Assembly (NCBI GenBank): GCA_905373565.1
Contig: CAJPTT010000097.1
Location: 1 to 7,898, forward strand
DNA: 7,898 nucleotides
Direction of reading: 5' to 3'
Source: an uncultured Treponema sp.
GTDB lineage: Bacteria; Spirochaetota; Spirochaetia; Treponematales; Treponemataceae
Shown: positions 6,240 through 7,898 of the stretch, one piece after another
Layout of the letters: each line of letters opens with the position of its first letter
How positions within the stretch are numbered: position 1 is the stretch's first letter
The notes under the pieces: model-generated
Told to the model about the DNA's origin: nothing
Databases searched by the model: none
Seen by the model: the letters and a program-made list of their open reading frames with translations, nothing else
Program-made: the position numbers and the translations under genes

Positions 6240-6268
6240 TTGTAACATTTTTTTCATTTCGATATGAA
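6240..6268 (+). promoter_or_regulatory. Second, weaker tuf promoter candidate
   Basis: TTGTAA (6240-6245), 17 nt containing a T7 run, then TATGAA (6263-6268). Each hexamer matches the consensus at four of six positions. Transcription would begin near 6275, leaving a leader of about 58 nt before tuf. It lies downstream of all the predicted hairpins, so tuf could be expressed with or without them. Confidence 0.45.
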
Positions 6269-6320
6269 AATGGTCTCGCTGTTTGATGGGCGGGGTTTTG
6301 TTAGTTGCCTATTGTCTGTT

Positions 6321-6326
6321 AGGAGG
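6321..6326 (+). promoter_or_regulatory. Ribosome binding site that fixes the tuf start
   Basis: A perfect AGGAGG six nt before the ATG at 6333. The open frame extends upstream to an ATG at 6264, but that codon overlaps the -10 candidate and would add 23 residues that are absent from EF-Tu proteins, so 6333 is the start. Confidence 0.95.
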
Positions 6327-6332
6327 ATTTAC

Positions 6333-7520
6333 ATGGCAAAGGAAAAGTTCGAGAGAACAAAAGTTCACATGAATGTTGGTACCATCGGTCACGTTGACCA
6401 TGGTAAGACAACTCTTTCGGCAGCGATCACTACTCATTGTGCAAAGAAGTATGGTGATAAGCTTCTTAAATATGATGAGATTGATAATGCACCGGAGGAA
6501 AAGGCTCGCGGTATTACTATTAATACTCGTCACTTGGAGTATCAGTCCGACAAGCGCCACTATGCGCACATTGACTGTCCCGGACACGCTGACTATGTTA
6601 AGAACATGATCACCGGTGCCGCTCAGATGGACGGTGCAATTCTTGTTGTTTCGGCTCCGGACTCGGTTATGCCTCAGACCAAAGAGCATATCCTACTTGC
6701 TCGTCAGGTTGGTGTTCCTTCTATTATTGTTTTCCTTAATAAGGTTGACCTTGTTGACGATCCCGAGCTTATCGAATTGGTAGAGGAAGAAGTTCGCGAA
6801 ACTCTCGAATCTTACGGCTTCCCTCGCGATACGCCGATTATCAAAGGTTCCGCATTTAAGGCGTTGGCTGACGGTGCTTCCGTTGAAGATACCGCTTGTA
6901 TCGATGAATTACTGAATACTATGGATAGCTACTTCGCTGATCCTGTTCGTGATGATGCGAAGCCCTTCTTGATGCCGATTGAAGATATCTTCACGATTTC
7001 CGGACGCGGTACTGTTGTTACCGGACGTATCGAACGCGGTGTTATCAATCTTAACGAAGAAGTTGAGATTGTCGGTATTAAGCCGACGAAGAAAACCGTT
7101 GTTACCGGTATCGAAATGTTTAATAAGCTGCTCGAGCAGGGTATAGCCGGTGATAACGTTGGTCTTCTGCTTCGCGGTGTTGATAAGAAAGAAGTTGAAA
7201 GAGGTCAGGTTTTGGCTAAGCCGGGCTCAATTCAGCCGCACACTAAATTTGAAGCACAGATTTACGTTCTTTCGAAGGATGAAGGCGGTCGTCACAGCCC
7301 GTTCTTCTCGGGTTATCGTCCGCAGTTCTATTTCAGAACGACCGATATTACCGGAACCGTTACGCTTCCTGACGGAGTTGATATGGTTAAGCCGGGTGAT
7401 AATACTAAGATTATCGGCGAGCTGATCCATCCTATTGCTATGGATAAGGGATTGAAGCTTGCTATTCGTGAAGGCGGCCGGACTATCGCCTCCGGACAGG
7501 TTACGGAGATTTTAGCGTAA
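6333..7520 (+). CDS. tuf: Elongation factor Tu
   Basis: A 395-residue GTPase that delivers aminoacyl-tRNA to the ribosomal A site. All GTP-binding motifs are intact: G1 GHVDHGKT (19-26), switch I RGITINT (59-65, T62), G3 DCPGH (81-85, with catalytic H85), G4 NKVD (136-139) and G5 SAF (173-175). Domain II begins near residue 211 (PFLMPIEDIFTISGRGTVVTG) and domain III near 302, including GGRHSPFFSGYRPQFYFRTTDITG (318-341) and the C-terminal AIREGGRTIASGQV (377-390). Length equals that of other spirochaetal EF-Tu. It has a perfect ribosome binding site and two upstream promoter candidates, as expected for one of the most abundant cell proteins. A terminator-like hairpin separates it from rpsJ, 59 bp away. 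The tuf-rpsJ order, with tuf heading the S10 cluster, is the treponemal arrangement as far as I know. Confidence 0.99.
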   Translation: MAKEKFERTKVHMNVGTIGHVDHGKTTLSAAITTHCAKKYGDKLLKYDEIDNAPEEKARGITINTRHLEYQSDKRHYAHIDCPGHADYVKNMITGAAQMDGAILVVSAPDSVMPQTKEHILLARQVGVPSIIVFLNKVDLVDDPELIELVEEEVRETLESYGFPRDTPIIKGSAFKALADGASVEDTACIDELLNTMDSYFADPVRDDAKPFLMPIEDIFTISGRGTVVTGRIERGVINLNEEVEIVGIKPTKKTVVTGIEMFNKLLEQGIAGDNVGLLLRGVDKKEVERGQVLAKPGSIQPHTKFEAQIYVLSKDEGGRHSPFFSGYRPQFYFRTTDITGTVTLPDGVDMVKPGDNTKIIGELIHPIAMDKGLKLAIREGGRTIASGQVTEILA

Positions 7521-7522
7521 TA

Positions 7523-7566
7523 AAAAACAAGGCGGTCGGGTAGGCGCTATTCGGCCGCTTGTTTTT
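7523..7566 (+). terminator. Intercistronic hairpin with T-tract between tuf and rpsJ
   Basis: AAAAACAA (7523-7530) pairs with TTGTTTTT (7559-7566), and after one bulged G (7531) GCGG (7532-7535) pairs with CCGC (7555-7558), giving 12 bp. An inner stem GGTAG/CTATT (7539-7543 with 7547-7551) can stack inside. The T-tract forms part of the 3' arm. It is a plausible partial terminator or attenuator giving more tuf than S10-operon mRNA; it could also be a processing or stabilising hairpin at the tuf 3' end. Confidence 0.72.
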
Positions 7567-7579
7567 GTACGGAGGAAAT

Positions 7580-7888
7580 ATGGCTAAGGAAAAGATTCGC
7601 GTTAAACTTCGCGGATTTGATGTTGAGTTGGTTGATCAAAGTTCTAAAGCGATTGTGCAAGCTGTGCAGAGAGTTGGGGCGAAGGTGTTGGGGCCGGTGC
7701 CGCTTCCTACACGTGTGAACAAGTTTACCGTGCTTCGTTCTCCGCACGTAAATAAAAAGTCGCGCGAGCAGTTTGAAATGCGGACGCACAAACGGTTGAT
7801 CGATATTATTGAACCTTCTGCGGATGTAATGAATGCTTTAATGGCATTGGAACTTTCGGCGGGGGTTGATGTAGAAATTAAACAATAA
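7580..7888 (+). CDS. rpsJ: 30S ribosomal protein S10
   Basis: A 102-residue protein of the 30S head; in characterised bacteria S10 (NusE) also joins NusB in transcription antitermination. The family signature is clear: AVQRVGAKVLGPVPLPTR (28-45), followed by FTVLRSPHVNKKSREQFEMRTHKRLIDI (49-76), whose basic loop contacts 16S rRNA. Length matches the usual 102-103 residues. The ATG at 7580 is preceded by GGAGG (7571-7575) four nt away; an upstream ATG at 7559 in the same frame lies inside the terminator-like hairpin and adds seven foreign residues, so it is rejected. This is normally the first gene of the S10 operon, and rplC would be expected just beyond the window. Expression probably comes from read-through past the hairpin at 7523-7566, as no separate promoter is visible in the 59-bp gap. 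Confidence 0.99.
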   Translation: MAKEKIRVKLRGFDVELVDQSSKAIVQAVQRVGAKVLGPVPLPTRVNKFTVLRSPHVNKKSREQFEMRTHKRLIDIIEPSADVMNALMALELSAGVDVEIKQ

Positions 7889-7898
7889 AAGAACGGTA

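Larger units (their letters stand above)
5858..6332 (+). other. 475-bp region without a protein gene upstream of tuf
   Basis: It holds a strong promoter (5908-5936), six consecutive potential hairpins (5948-6160), a second promoter candidate (6240-6268) and the tuf ribosome binding site (6321-6326). No tRNA, tmRNA, RNase P or SRP RNA signature was recognised. The longest small frames (for example ATG at 6101 to TGA near 6199, about 32 codons) lack ribosome binding sites. Confidence 0.7.

Noticed and set aside
6264..6332. 23-residue N-terminal extension of EF-Tu
   Set aside because: The ATG at 6264 sits in a -10 element, and EF-Tu proteins begin at the MAKEKFERTKVH-type start, which has a perfect AGGAGG at 6321.

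Overview
The window looks like chromosomal DNA from a spirochaete, most likely a Treponema of moderate G+C content (an oral-type treponeme is my inference). Three things point there. The lysyl-tRNA synthetase is class I, which among bacteria is typical of spirochaetes and a few other groups. The tuf gene sits directly upstream of rpsJ at the head of the S10 ribosomal cluster. A uracil phosphoribosyltransferase-like protein carries a long N-terminal extension.

Left block (1-4260, all minus strand). In transcription order it holds an alpha/beta hydrolase (4260-3499), class I lysS (3354-1753), an extended UPRTase-like protein (1523-456), and the start of an exported TPR protein (410 to the window edge). 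The block is split by signals. lysS has a near-consensus sigma70 promoter only 32 bp after the hydrolase stop. An intrinsic terminator (1587-1617) separates lysS from the UPRTase gene. The UPRTase and TPR genes are 45 bp apart with no clear terminator and could be co-transcribed.

Middle block (4261-5857). A divergent intergenic region carries four 33-bp direct repeats (4387-4518) that end 7 bp before an AAA+ ATPase gene of the DUF4143 type (4526-5857, plus). This gene has no Shine-Dalgarno sequence, and its best promoter candidate lies inside the last repeat, so the mRNA may be leaderless. It looks like an accessory gene inserted between housekeeping loci.

Right block (5858-7898, plus). A 475-bp gene-free stretch precedes tuf. 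It begins with a near-consensus promoter (5908-5936), followed by six consecutive potential hairpins (5948-6160), then a second, weaker promoter candidate (6240-6268). This may be a separate small RNA or a long structured tuf leader. EF-Tu (6333-7520) and ribosomal protein S10 (7580-7888) are separated by a large hairpin with a T-tract that probably lowers read-through into the S10 operon.

The two best places to look for something new are the 33-bp repeat plus ATPase unit and the hairpin-rich region upstream of tuf.
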